From contig NC_092323.1 in NCBI RefSeq assembly GCF_036785885.1, positions 744,001-808,000 on the forward strand: a stretch of DNA of 64,000 nt, given 5' to 3'. The stretch comes from Coffea arabica (lineage: Eukaryota > Streptophyta > Magnoliopsida > Gentianales > Rubiaceae). The translations under genes were made by a program, and so were the position numbers. Shown here piece after piece: positions 38,687 through 50,400 of the stretch. The notes under the pieces are model-generated. The model saw only the letters and a program-made list of their open reading frames with translations. It was not told the DNA's origin and searched no databases. Position 1 is the stretch's first letter, and the number at the start of each line of letters is the position of its first letter.

Positions 38687-40093
38687 ATGATGGATAAATT
38701 GGATACAAAACAGGCAGAACTAGGCACAAATTGGGAGAGGTCGTTTCATCTATATGAAACTGTGATTGCAGGTGATGAAAAATCTAAGCGTATCCAAGCA
38801 ACCTTCAAGCTTGGGCGCATGTCCAAACATGCACCTGAAAATATTTTAGCTTGTGCCATACCAGTCCTTGTGGAGCTTCTCAGAAGCCCATTTGACAATC
38901 AGACTCCATCCATTCACGGAGCATCTGCCTACTGCTTAAAATGCATTGCTTGCTTAGGGGAAGGTAGATTGGCTGTAATCATCGGCCAGTGTGGGGCAAT
39001 TCCTTCCTTGTTTAGCTTATTACAAGCTTCAGAAAGCAACCTGCAAATGGTTATTTTGAAATGCCTTCGCAACATGGTGACTTTCAGTGATAGTAATCGC
39101 CCGGCTGTAGTTAGAAATGGTGGTTTGGAAATTGTTCTCAATATGTTAAATGCTAGTCCTGACGGATTAAAAAGGCCTTTATTGGAAATTTTGAGTGCAT
39201 TATCTCTTTTGAGAGAGGTTAGAAGGGTACTTCTCAATTCAGGTGGCCTTCGTTTTCTTATTGAATCAGCAAAGTGTGGCAGCATGGCATCTAGAACTAG
39301 AGCTGCTCAAGGGATTGGGTTGCTGGGATTGGTTAAAAGAGCCAGGCGTACACTTGTTAATTTTGGGGCAGCGGCAGCACTCCTGGACTTGATTCAGAAT
39401 GGGGATACTTCAGCTAAATTGGTAGCTGCTAATGCACTTGGTGTGATTTCATCGCACGTTGATTATATTAGACCAGTTGCTCAAGCTGGAGCCATCCCAG
39501 TGTATGCTGAGATTCTCGAGGGATGTGAACCATTAGGCAAGGAGATTGCGGAGGATGTGTTCTGCATATTGGCTGTAGTTGAAGAAAATGCTGCTCCAAT
39601 TTTTCAGCACCTGGTTAGAATCCTAAGAGGAAGTAATGATGAAGCTAAGGCAGCAGCGGCCGATATTACATGGCATCTGGCAAGTTACAAGCAGTTGGTG
39701 TCCGTCGTGCAGGACTCGGGTGCAATTCCGGCGTTAGTTGAGCTCCTGAGGAGCGGTAATGGTGATGTTAAGGAAAAGGTTTCTGGGGCCATTGCCCAAT
39801 TCAGTTACAGTAAGTCTGGGAGAGTAGCTCTTGCTGATTCAGGAGTGATTCCATTACTTATTCAGATGTTGGAGGATGAGTCTCAGGAACTGAGAGAAAA
39901 TGCTGCTGAAGCACTTGTCAATTTTTCAGAGGATCCATCACTAGGTGATAGAGTATCGTGTGTGTTGGATAGTCCTTTATTTCAGGATACGCAGGATAGA
40001 CTGATGCAAATTCGTGCCTCTGATGCACGCTTGGATTCTTCTTTGAGACTGTTGAGCATCGAACACCTCACTTTGGATCCTAGCCTTTCCTAA
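38687..40093 (+). CDS. Armadillo-repeat protein
   Basis: An uninterrupted frame encodes 468 residues. After a short N-terminal region (NWERSFHLYETVIAGDEKSKR), ARM-type helical repeats fill most of the protein, with recurring patterns such as CGAIPSLFSLLQ, NGGLEIVLNML, AGAIPVYAEIL, SGAIPALVELLRSGNGDVKE and SGVIPLLIQMLEDESQEL. The Gly-Ala-Ile-Pro turn is characteristic. No U-box, F-box or kinase domain is present, so it is an ARM-only protein, probably a protein-binding scaffold in nucleus or cytoplasm. Family members are largely uncharacterised. Two Met codons open the frame (38687 and 38690). A good splice acceptor 56 bases upstream suggests a leader intron. Confidence 0.88.
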   Translation: MMDKLDTKQAELGTNWERSFHLYETVIAGDEKSKRIQATFKLGRMSKHAPENILACAIPVLVELLRSPFDNQTPSIHGASAYCLKCIACLGEGRLAVIIGQCGAIPSLFSLLQASESNLQMVILKCLRNMVTFSDSNRPAVVRNGGLEIVLNMLNASPDGLKRPLLEILSALSLLREVRRVLLNSGGLRFLIESAKCGSMASRTRAAQGIGLLGLVKRARRTLVNFGAAAALLDLIQNGDTSAKLVAANALGVISSHVDYIRPVAQAGAIPVYAEILEGCEPLGKEIAEDVFCILAVVEENAAPIFQHLVRILRGSNDEAKAAAADITWHLASYKQLVSVVQDSGAIPALVELLRSGNGDVKEKVSGAIAQFSYSKSGRVALADSGVIPLLIQMLEDESQELRENAAEALVNFSEDPSLGDRVSCVLDSPLFQDTQDRLMQIRASDARLDSSLRLLSIEHLTLDPSLS

Positions 40094-41893
40094 TTTTTGT
40101 CCTTTAAAGGATCTCTGTAAATCGAGTTGCAAATTGGCAATGCATGTACGTATTCAGTAAGAGAATGTCGGTCGTCTAAAACCCGTTTTGGCAATCAAAA
40201 AAGATGATTGCTTATTCAAGACAGTTTGTGCAGTTTTTCCTTGTCCATCCTGCGACTGTCTCTAACTAGGGATAGACCAATATTTGTTGTCATCTTGTCT
40301 AAGATTTTAAATCGTTCTTTTTCACTTTGCTCTCGACTCAAATAGCGTCCGAAAGACCAAAAAACTGAAAAAAGTAAGAGAGAATCATTGCGCTTTCAAA
40401 AGAACCCCCCTCTATTCGATCGTTGCAAAAAAAAAAAAAAAAGGGGCCCGGGGTGGGGGGGGGGGGACGCAAACGTTTCCGCACTATGTCGGCCACAAAT
40501 AAAAGATTATACAAATAAGGTTGCTGTATATGCGAATTTGCATGCACGGCCGGCATTGAAACTAGTAGCACATTTCTTTTCTCAGATGACGGACTCACAT
40601 TTAGTTAAGAGTATAACAGCAAACAACTCTCACACCATTAGAAATGTTTTCGAGCGACTGTCAATCCAGCAGGGAAAAAACAAATTCAGTCTAAGAAAAT
40701 ACTAATGTCATTCTAATGGAAGTTGTCACTTATTTGCACCTAATTACAAAGATGGAATAAATTGTAGAGAGAGAGAGACAGAGGGGTCCCGGGGTGCATT
40801 GTCAATAGATTTGGTTCAGCCTGGCTGTGGGAATTGGTGTGGTAGGACGATGGAGACAGTTGAGATAACAAGATTGAATTTCAATTGGCATTTTCACTTC
40901 TTTGTAACGAAAATGCAACGAAGTTGTGTTAAGCTTGACGTAAAAAAAAAAAAAATTGACTATAAGGGCCACCTGACGTGAGGATGGATCATGGATGGAA
41001 GTATGTGTTCATTTTTCTCCTGGCGGCCGACTCATTATCGCAGTCTTAAAAGGTCCTCTGCAAAGATTACAGACAATGACGACTCGCATTCCCGATTGAT
41101 ATATCATTGATAATGATCAAATCACTGATTGATGTAATCAGAAGTTGCCACATTGTAAAATGCCAGCCGGCGTCCTGATCGCTCCGATGCCACCCACCCA
41201 CGTACGACGTCCACTGGCTGGCTGTTTTTTCTAAGCAATTTCATTTCATGTTGAAATGCTTTTCTGAAAATCTTTTGCGCCTCCGGTGTCATGAGCCAGC
41301 CAAGTAAGCTGGACCAAGAGAAGGAGAATGATAATAATAGTAGTAGTGAGTTCCATTCCAAGATGAAAATGCACGGAAGGACACCACCAGTGGGATCGGA
41401 GTCAGCTGTGTTTTGACTGTATTCTCAATAGACCAATCGCATGATAGACTGCTGGTGGGTCATCCTCCCAGCAGCACGCCAAATTACTAGGAAGAGACGC
41501 CATTTTTGTCTCGTTATACAAGGAAAGATGCTGCTCAAATTTCAATCCATGGTATATATGTTCCCACACACACAACAAAAAAAAAAAAAAAAAAAAGAAC
41601 CTATCTCTTTAGCTGCCAAACCTTCACTACACTATCCCAAGGTAGTTAAAGCGGCCTTGGATTTTTTTTTTGGCACATTTGGTTCAGGAACTAATTTAGG
41701 ACTAATTAGAATTTAGGCCACAAGTTCAAGCACACCCAGAAAACAAGTCCAAAAAAAAAAAAGGAGGACTAAGTTATTATTGACTATGTGAAAGTTAGTT
41801 AGGAATAAAATCAAATTAACAAGTATTTGAGTCGAAACTTTTCAAACTAATAAACAATAACCATAATAATCAAAATAAATAATAAATAGTTAT
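40094..41893. other. Intergenic DNA with homopolymer runs
   Basis: This holds the 3' UTR of the armadillo gene, an A run next to a G run at about 40427-40466, a GA run near 40767-40777 and A runs near 41577-41597 and 41751-41762. The only candidate coding sequence is the small minus-strand frame at 41122-41361. Confidence 0.45.
41122..41361 (-). CDS. Hypothetical small protein with a signal-like N-terminus
   Basis: A 79-codon frame starts MEWNSLLLLLSFSFSWSSLL, a strongly hydrophobic stretch like a signal peptide or anchor. It continues into a charged, helical-looking region (EAQKIFRKAFQHEMKLLRK) and an Arg-rich part (VRGWVASERSGRRLAFYN). The shift from hydrophobic leader to balanced charged sequence is more protein-like than most chance frames here. 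I recognise no family and see no promoter. It could be a small secreted or membrane protein, or chance. Confidence 0.3.
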   Translation of the reverse strand: MEWNSLLLLLSFSFSWSSLLGWLMTPEAQKIFRKAFQHEMKLLRKNSQPVDVVRGWVASERSGRRLAFYNVATSDYINQ

Positions 41894-42262
41894 TCTCTTC
41901 GTTCCATAAAGATAGGCTCACTTTTCTTCTGTGTTTGTCCTCCAAATTATAGGCTTATTTCCCTTTCTAAAGAGTAGTTAGTTTGCTACTTTACTAACAC
42001 ACCCGTATTTAATGTACATAGTTATTAGCAAATGCACTACTCCATTAGTTGATTATTCTACTTTGAATATTAAATACAACACTAACAACTACTTTGATTT
42101 ACCATTTTTGTAGGATATAGCAACGTGTGTCTCTTATTTTGAATGAATGATCTAATATTAGTAAGAGGTATTTGAGGAAAGTATAAAATAAAAAATAATT
42201 ATTCTAACTACGTTAACTAAATTTCTTAATCTGTGTGAAAAAAAAAAAGAAACGGAGGCACT
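41894..42262. mobile_element. Stowaway-like MITE, degenerate
   Basis: The left end (CTCTTCGTTCCATAAAGATA) and right end (AAACGGAGGCAC, reverse complement GTGCCTCCGTTT) resemble the CTCCCTCCGTTYC ends of Stowaway (Tc1/mariner-type) MITEs, and both ends lie next to TA. The interior is AT-rich and non-coding, with ATTATAGGCTTATTTCCCTT near the left end. The inverted repeats are imperfect, so it is an old copy. It lies about 330 bp upstream of the Ca-ATPase-like frame. Confidence 0.55.
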
Positions 42263-42590
42263 ATAATAAATGACATTTGAGGTTAACTTGATTGAGGAGG
42301 TCACAAAATAACGAAGTTTAACGAACCTGTCGTTAGTCACTGAAACTTCGAGGAATACATGCACATAATTTCCAAGAGATTCTAGCCATACTCATTTGTT
42401 CAACATCACTTGCATATGATCATCCTTATAACTTGTTAAAAACCAAACAGTAGTACATACCCCTCATGAGCGCCATTCCTCTTCATTTCCTTTTCCCTAA
42501 GAACCTCATAGAGATGGAGTAGCGCTGTTTTTACTTGTTACAGGAAGCCCAAACTCTATTGCTAGCTACTTTGTCTTTCCAGTCCCCACA

Positions 42591-45500
42591 TTGGTGCCAA
42601 GTGCTATTCAAATGTACATGGGATGGCCTATGAAAATTCTAAAAGCAAAATCTTGCAAAAGTACGATCACGAGCAACCCTAACATTCCGAGTGGATCCCA
42701 TCTTTCAATAGAAATTGGGGACACTTCTGTTCAGGATCCCGTCCTGTCCTCATCAGCTGGTAAAAATCAAAATGAGCAAGATCAAGTTGATATGCCGTAT
42801 TTCTCTGTTAGTCCAGAAAGACTAGCAGAACTTGTCGAGAGCAATGGCCTGAACTCTCCTGATCATCCTCGTCCGACAATCCAAGAAATCGGTGAAGCTT
42901 TGCGATCCAGCATTGATTCTGGTATAACAGGAGACGAAAAAGATCTTGATTGCAGAATCAAAACGTTTGGTTCAAACCAAGAATCAGACAAGCAACCCAA
43001 ACTTGGGACTAAAGGCTTAAACCGGCTAGTCTTGGAAGCTTTCAAAGACGGCACGATTATCCTCTTAGTGTGTTGCGCAATTCTTTCTCTTGTGATTGAT
43101 GTCAAGAGATATGGTCCAGAAAAAGCATTCCTTGATGGAGCAATCGTTTGTCTTGCGATGTTTGTTGCTGTCAACTTTGGCCATATCTTTAGATTCTTAC
43201 AGCAAAAACGTATTCTCAAAATATCACAGAAGCACCAAAAAGGTGTTAATGTTGTGCGCCGGGGAAAGATGCAGGAAATACCAGCTTCTCAAGTGGTGGT
43301 GGGTGATGTAGTCTTGTTGGGGACTGGTGCTCAGGTCCCTGCTGACGGATTATTCATTGATGGATCCTCATGCAAGCTTGACGATGGTTTGTTTGAAAGA
43401 GGGGCAAACTATGCCAGCATGTTTACGGGTGCAAAGGTGGTGGAAGGAAACTGCCGGATGCTCGTGACATCAGTTGGGAAAAACACAGAAATAAGCAGGT
43501 TGATTAATATGGTATCAGTCGGCAATCAAAGAAAGCTCATGGATTCCAAGCTGCAGGATGGTATTGACCGATTGAACTCTCGTTTGGAGAAGTTATGGTT
43601 GAGCCTCTCCTTATTGATTCTCATGGTGCAGGTGCTTAGATGTTTCGTGTGGAAATGTGCTTGTGATGAAAGTCATAATCCAGACCCCAAGGGCGTAAAG
43701 AACACGGTGGAAGAGATAGTCGATGAATCAACAAGACTCTTGAAAAAGCAAGGTGGAAAAATCAATGGATTGGTGAGCATGCTCTGCATTCTACTCTTTG
43801 CAACAAGAGATGGCTTGCCCCTAGGGATTTTCATTTTGTTCTTCGTTGTATCAAAGAAAATGAAGTTTTTCAGTGCCATGATTCAAAAGCTTTCTACATG
43901 TGCCACACTTGGCTTGGTAACAACAATTTGTCTTACCAAGACCAGTGATTTAACCATGAAGCATGCAGAAATGGCCGAGGTGTGGATTGGACTTAACCAC
44001 ATCAAAGATATTTCTCAAGAAATAAGTGGCCAAGTCCTCGGGAAATTGCAGGAAGCTGTTTGCATGAATTCTTCCGGGGGTCAAATCGAGGATTCTCTCC
44101 TTTATTGGGCTCAACAGGTGCTTGATGTGGACGTGGATGAAATGTACAGAAACAGTGAAATCCTTCACAATGGACCCTTTCATCTTGAGAAGGATCAAAA
44201 GTTATTGGTTCTGAAGAGACTTGAAGAAAAACAGGAAATCTTGGATCTCCACTGGAGAGGAGCTCCAGATTGTATACTGCCTCAGTGTTCTAAATATTAC
44301 GAAGCAGATGGAACCATGCAGGCCCTAGACGAAGGAAAGAGGGCCATGTTCGACAAGATAGTTGAACAAATTGCATCTTCTAATCTCCCGAGCTTTGCTT
44401 TTGCTTGGGAGAAACTGATACCTGAGGAACCAGAAACTCCAAAACCGGAGAAGGAAGGGTATCTTGATGATGAGAAAACCCTACAGGTTGATGGTGGATT
44501 GACCTTGATTGGCCTCGTGTGCTTGAAAAATCCGTATCCACCTGAGGTAAGGCAGGCAATCAAAGCTTTGCGGGACTTGGGAGTGAATACCAAGTTACTG
44601 GTGGATGACAATCCAAAGGCAGCAAGGATCATGGCCATTCACTCCGGAATCTTGAGGCGTGAAGATGACAGCGAATTAACTGTCATTGATGGCTCAGACT
44701 TTCGGAACATTTCTGAGGAAGTTCGCATGAACATGATCGATAAAATCCAAGTGATTGCAAATGCCTCCCCTGTCGATAAACTCCTAATGGTGCAGTGCCT
44801 GAAAAAGAAAGATGAGGTGGTGGCAACCATCGGTTCATGTATAAGAGACTTTCCATCTCTTGTGAATGCTGATGTTGGAATTTTCATGGGAGAAAAAAAT
44901 GCAGAAATAGCGAAAGACTATGCGGATATTGTTGCAGGGCTGAGCATTGCTACAGTTGGTAACATCTTAAGGTTGGGAAGGTATGCATGTCAAAGTATTG
45001 AAAAGTTTCTGGAATTGCATTTGACTCTAAATATTTCGGCCTTCACCACAAATTTGATATTTGAAGCTTCCTCAATTGAGGTGCAACTTTCTTCGATTCA
45101 GCTCCTTTGGACAAACTTAATCGTGGAAGCTCTCGGAGCATTTGCTTTGGCGGTATTGATGGTAGAAATGGAACCATCAAAAAGTACTCAAAGCCAAGGG
45201 AAGGATAGGAAGAGTCCACCACCGGTTTTCGGTGCCGGTCCAGTCATAACCAAGACCATGTGGAGGAATATAGTCATTCGGTCTATGTTTCAAGTCGCAA
45301 TCTTGATGGTCCTAGGGATGAAAGGGAAAGATATGTTTCACATTGACGAAGATGTGCTGGAAACCATGAGCTTCAATTCTTATGTTATGTGCCAAGTCTT
45401 TACATTGATTGCAGCCATGAAGGCAAGTAAGAAGAGCATTGGTAATATTTCGCGGGGGGAATTGTCGATTGAGAATTTGTTGTTCCTTGCGGTTGCGGGG

Positions 45501-45668
45501 ATGATGCTGGCCCTGCAGATGCTTCTCATTGTGATCATGGTTGCTGTTGCTCACTGGGGAAGCTTAAATTTCAAAAGATGGTTGATCTGTATTGGACTTG
45601 CAGCGTTATCTTCTCCCTTAGCTTCGGCTGCAAAAAGGGGTTCTGATGTTGTGTTTCCATGCAACTGA
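42591..45668 (+). CDS. Type IIB Ca-ATPase-like protein lacking catalytic motifs (probable pseudoenzyme)
   Basis: One intronless frame of 1025 residues aligns along the plant autoinhibited Ca-ATPase (ACA) family, like the intronless ACA12/13 subgroup. Recognisable parts are KGLNRLVLEAFKDGTIILLV before M1, VVVGDVVLLGTGAQVPADGL, the M5 region QLLWTNLIVEALGAFALAV, and MWRNIVIRSMFQVAILMVLG. The catalytic residues are gone. The DKTGTLT site reads TKTSDLT (449-455), so the phosphorylated Asp is Thr. The TGES loop is missing (about 264-275). The M4 PEGL motif reads RDGL (406-409). TGDN reads VDDN (671-674), and GDGTND reads GSCIRD (748-753). Only RGA (556-558) stays close to KGA. It cannot pump calcium by the known mechanism. 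The intact frame suggests either a retained non-catalytic role or very recent loss. Confidence 0.85.
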   Translation: MVPSAIQMYMGWPMKILKAKSCKSTITSNPNIPSGSHLSIEIGDTSVQDPVLSSSAGKNQNEQDQVDMPYFSVSPERLAELVESNGLNSPDHPRPTIQEIGEALRSSIDSGITGDEKDLDCRIKTFGSNQESDKQPKLGTKGLNRLVLEAFKDGTIILLVCCAILSLVIDVKRYGPEKAFLDGAIVCLAMFVAVNFGHIFRFLQQKRILKISQKHQKGVNVVRRGKMQEIPASQVVVGDVVLLGTGAQVPADGLFIDGSSCKLDDGLFERGANYASMFTGAKVVEGNCRMLVTSVGKNTEISRLINMVSVGNQRKLMDSKLQDGIDRLNSRLEKLWLSLSLLILMVQVLRCFVWKCACDESHNPDPKGVKNTVEEIVDESTRLLKKQGGKINGLVSMLCILLFATRDGLPLGIFILFFVVSKKMKFFSAMIQKLSTCATLGLVTTICLTKTSDLTMKHAEMAEVWIGLNHIKDISQEISGQVLGKLQEAVCMNSSGGQIEDSLLYWAQQVLDVDVDEMYRNSEILHNGPFHLEKDQKLLVLKRLEEKQEILDLHWRGAPDCILPQCSKYYEADGTMQALDEGKRAMFDKIVEQIASSNLPSFAFAWEKLIPEEPETPKPEKEGYLDDEKTLQVDGGLTLIGLVCLKNPYPPEVRQAIKALRDLGVNTKLLVDDNPKAARIMAIHSGILRREDDSELTVIDGSDFRNISEEVRMNMIDKIQVIANASPVDKLLMVQCLKKKDEVVATIGSCIRDFPSLVNADVGIFMGEKNAEIAKDYADIVAGLSIATVGNILRLGRYACQSIEKFLELHLTLNISAFTTNLIFEASSIEVQLSSIQLLWTNLIVEALGAFALAVLMVEMEPSKSTQSQGKDRKSPPPVFGAGPVITKTMWRNIVIRSMFQVAILMVLGMKGKDMFHIDEDVLETMSFNSYVMCQVFTLIAAMKASKKSIGNISRGELSIENLLFLAVAGMMLALQMLLIVIMVAVAHWGSLNFKRWLICIGLAALSSPLASAAKRGSDVVFPCN

Positions 45669-47466
45669 TCTCATCACGCAATCGTGCACTGTACATAGTT
45701 TATCTTCCTTCAGAAGCACGAAACTCGAACTCTCTAAATAAAAATTGGAACTTGTCCAGACATTTTCAAATCTTTGAGACAACAGGAAAAAACTTGAACA
45801 GTAGTCATATATTTCCTTCCTCCCTCGATCATCTTCGCCTTTCATCTCGTGTCATTGTGCATGGACTCCAAACATTAATTAGGCCGTAATCCAGACACTA
45901 AAAAAAGCTGCATAGGTAAGCAGCAGTGTTTCAGCGTGACTTTGGATATTTTTATGCAGCGTGAACCAAGTGCATTTTCTTTTCTTTTAAAGGTTATGAG
46001 TACCATTTGGAAGAAAGCATCCATGCGCGTATATAAATGGATTCGATCGTGGTCAAAAAGTGGAGAAAAATGAATGGAAACTTACAGGATGGGTCCAACT
46101 CGGTCTTCATCATTGCAATTAAGAGAAATTCGTTACGCCTCTCTGGTTCTGTCAAAACTCTAAAAGACTTGAAAAAAGTAAAAAAAAAACTCTAAAAGAC
46201 TTGAAATGAAAATGGATGATAAACATTTTGCTACTCTTTTTTTTTTTTTTTTTTGGGAGGGAAGAGAAAAAAAAAAAATAGGGGAGCTCGAATCCAAAAA
46301 CAAACAACTGACTAAAAGACTCGGTAAGACGGAGCAGATGGATCCGGGGCCGCCGACATCTTGAATTGGAAAATACACTACTATACATTATACATTTTGA
46401 GAAAGAATCAAGATTGATGGGGTAGTTATGACTATGACTTAGCTTTCATTCATTCATATATTGACTTTACCTAACATGAAAAAGGTTGCTCTTTCTGCGT
46501 ATCCAGAGTAGCAATCAGTAGGGCATAATTCCCAGGTAGGTAACCCTATCCAGCCATGGCGGTTGCAGTTGGCATCGATCAATCAATCAATGCGTATTAA
46601 TCCTTAAAAGAATACAGCAGCAGTAAAGCACACAACATCGACATAGACTTCGCGCATGGTCTTGTCGATTCTCAGATATAAAGTTAATTTAATAGTAGTA
46701 AGACTGAAGTGGGCTATTCTCCGTTGTTTAGATCGTTAATACCTTGGTGTGCTGTGCTGCAATTAGTACTAGTTATCCAATCGTCATAATACCAAACAAA
46801 TTGCTTTCCGTCCAATCATAAAATCAGTTATTCAAGCCTTTCTGGTTCAATTATTAACTCCCATCATGATCATGCGCATGCCTCGAAAAAGCATCTGAGA
46901 TCAAGGGTGACTTCAAACATTTGTTCTTTGGTTAAAAGGAGACCAACGATGACTTCTCTTCGTCTGGTCGGTCATTCCACGTCGCCCCGGTCACCCTCCT
47001 CATCTCCAGCAAGCCCCCTCCCCCTCTTTGGCTACCTGGACTCCTACAAGCTGGACATCTGAGATCATCTTGCATTACAGCAAAGGAAGCAAGGCCGTCA
47101 CAAACAAGAATCCGATCAATTGAAACCCCGGGCAGTTTTTGTTTCAACACAAAACATCAACACAGGTCCCTATGCCTCGAGCAACGTTTTCCAAGGGAAG
47201 CAAAACTTTCCCTCAGAGAGAGTGAGGGAGTTTAGCCTAGGATTAGAGAATTTCATGTCAATCAAAGTTCTGCCTTGTTACTCAAAGGTCTGATGACGAA
47301 GGGCTAGAGCGTGCAGCACGTACTGTGATCATAACCATGCACTGTTGTTTTTTCATTCTTTTCTCGTATACGACGTAATAATCTGTTTCGTTCAATTGTT
47401 TTTTTTTTTTTTTTTTTTTATGCTTCTTGGCAATGCTGAAGGGTGGTTAGAATGTGAAATGCTATA
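45669..47466. other. 3' UTR of the ATPase-like gene and intergenic DNA
   Basis: This region holds one copy of a dispersed repeat (45855-45935), T and A runs near 46237-46278 and a T run at 47400-47419. Only chance open frames are seen. Its right end should include the 3' UTR of the DUF21 gene. Confidence 0.5.
45855..45935. repeat. Dispersed repeat, copy B (inverted partner at 34997-35074)
   Basis: The block matches copy A in reverse complement over about 75 bases, with one substitution near its end and a 4-base length difference. It begins about 190 bases after the stop codon of the ATPase-like frame, probably in or near the 3' UTR. Confidence 0.9.
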
Positions 47467-50400
47467 TTATTGTTTGATTTGATGGTCATGACTGTCAACA
47501 TGCTCAGCATTTACAGTGTCATCAGAAAGGTTGTGGTCGACTATCTCCTTAACTAGGACCCCATCGTCGGCCTTGTCTGTGTCGTCATCAGCACCCCATT
47601 TCTTCTTCATAATCTTAGGGACCAAACGGGTCACCTCTTTTGTCTCCAATTCATCATCTTGGTTTACCCTTTCAAATCGGACGGCACTCACCTTTCTAGC
47701 ATTTCCCGCTAGTATCTGCAGTGAGATGCAAATCACAACCCATCTTTAACACTTGCATATGTATATTGGCAGCAGAAAATGCAGAGCGATTTGGCAAATG
47801 TACCTCAAGCTTAAATATTTGACTCTTTTCATGTTGATCTGTCCGATCAGATTCTGCCTCTTCATACTCATCATTCTCTTCTTCATTTTCCCTTTCAAGC
47901 ACCACTTTTATAGTCTCACCAGTCCTTGGGATGTAACCAAATGCTTCGCAGACAAAACCAGACACCGTCTCATACTGATGACCCTGAATTATAATTATTA
48001 AAAGTTGGGCTGTAAGGCAGCATTTGATAAGAGAATTACCATCCTAAAGTCTGAAGATTACTGTTTGAGTTACTCATGATGCTAGACAATAAGCACAACA
48101 ATATCCTTTTTATATTAAATAAAAAAGATACCTCTGGCATTTTGATATTTAGATCCTCAGAAAGATGGTCAATAGAGGTGTTCGCATCCACATCGTATAT
48201 GCCTTGAGCCCGCATTACAATATAACCAGTTTTTTTCTGAATTTCCTCCTGCTATATGATGGTAAACATGAGACCCAAAAAAAAAAAAAAAAAAAAGCTA
48301 AAAAATGAAGTGTATGATACAACACCAATTTTTGTATGAACTCAATTAATAAGAAATGCCCCCAAGCCACACTACTACCATAAGATGTCAGCGAAACCGT
48401 AAGCTGCATGCAAAGAACAACATTCAAGACAATAATACTTCCAATGGCCCAAAGCAAATGTACATTGTCAAAAGTCAATAAATACCATAACTCACAAAGA
48501 ACTTCTCTATTTTTCCCCAAACATGGCTAGCCTGACGACATGTAATTGCAAGGTGTTCAAATTAGGGGTGATTTTGGTATGTTAATAACACCACTGCTAC
48601 TTAAGCACTGTTCTGGCCAACAAAGATGGACACAGCGAGTACAGTATATTCCTTCCCACTTTTTTCATATAGGCTACTAGTGTTCCTACATGTTCCTAAT
48701 TATCTATTTAGATTTATTCTAGTTAACCTGATGGAGATTTTCCCACCAGTTAACTTTCATATCTCCCTTAGTGCCTGTGCCTGGTTAAACTACGACATCC
48801 TATTGTAAGTGTACATTTATTTATCTGTAACTGCCCACTGATCATTTTCATGATCTGCTTTTCTTAGGATAGCACATTGAAACAGCTCAAGCTAAGATCA
48901 CATCCTGAACTGAGTAGGGGGAAGCAAATTTATCTCATGAAATGCACTTAGATATCATATAACCATTTCCAACTTCAATGCTGGTTTGATATAAATGATC
49001 TAAACATACAAATTTAGCTCTGAACTGAGTAGGGGAAGCAAATTACCATCATGAAGACATATGCACAAAATTTTTTAAAAAAAATACTATTAGTAATAAC
49101 AATGAGCCTTACACTTGAATCATTTTCATCAAAGATCTCACCAACAATTTCCTCAACCACATCTTCAAGTGTTACTAACTGTTACATTAATTAGCACAAA
49201 GCAAACATGAGGGATCAGGCAAAAACTCAATTGGAAAAAGGTAAGGACTCTTTAATAGAATCAAGTAAGTGATACATACTCCAATAGTTCCTCCATACTC
49301 GTTAAGAACAACAGCCATATGTACTTTTCTGATGCGGAACTCCCTAAGAAGATTCCACACTGACATCGAATCTGCAACAATTGAAAGTCATATTATTCCA
49401 TTGCTCAGTAGTAGCACAAAATTAAATTGAAGGAGCAACAATTAAAACATACTGTCTAGAATAGAGATGAGAACACTCGATAAATGCGGATGCAAATTCA
49501 AATAATAGTTACTAAGTTAGAAACTTTGTTTTCCAGTATGATGCAAAACATCAAGTAAATTATAAAAGATCAATCTCAACAGCATTCTGTAAACAATGAT
49601 ATTCCTACAATGTGATTTCTGAATACAGCATACCTATAATCTTCAGCTCATATACATTACCAATAATGAGATGTGAACTAATTTAAAAACTCAATTGGGA
49701 AGGAGAAAATCTTAAAAAAAAAAACAACTGGGGCCTATTTCCCTCCATACAATTTTCTGAATGGGCACTGATATGTTTCTTTTTAATTGCTCATTCCAAA
49801 AACAGCATGAATCTGGATTTACTCCAATGTCTATGTGGTGTTCAATATTCTTCATAATCATCAATCTTGGAAGAAGTAATAAAACAATGAACTGCAAGCA
49901 AGGAGGCAGATAATACCAAAAGAACCTAGACAAACATAAGACATTCCATGACTGCAACATACAAAATCAATGAAACATCAGGCACTCTTAAATTACCAGG
50001 CACAAAGTATGCAGGTTTATGTGCCATATCTCCCACAACAGAACTTTCTAGTAGATCCCCCTTCAAAATCAAACAGAATAAATTCTGCAGACTGTGAGAT
50101 ATTTTTGCATGATTAGATAAAGATATTGCTTCCCTAATTAAAAAAGGAATATCATTTGCAGAAATAGTTGGTCAACCTTTTGGACAAAATCTAGAAGATC
50201 CATTGCATAGGCAATGCCAACTATGTTGTCAATACGCTGTTCAAAGACAGGCACTCTGCAAGCAGGGATTCATATTTATTAGCAGGCGGTTGATAGGGTA
50301 AAAAAAGGCCAACTAGACAAATGAAAATGAAGCTTCAAGTACCTGGAGTACTGATGAGTCACCCACAAATCATGGAAATCAACAAGTGTTGCACTGGCAT

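Noticed and set aside
46932-47150. 72-codon minus-strand frame with CPAC-like residues
   Set aside because: It contains a single Cys pair only and no wider similarity; it was judged a chance frame.
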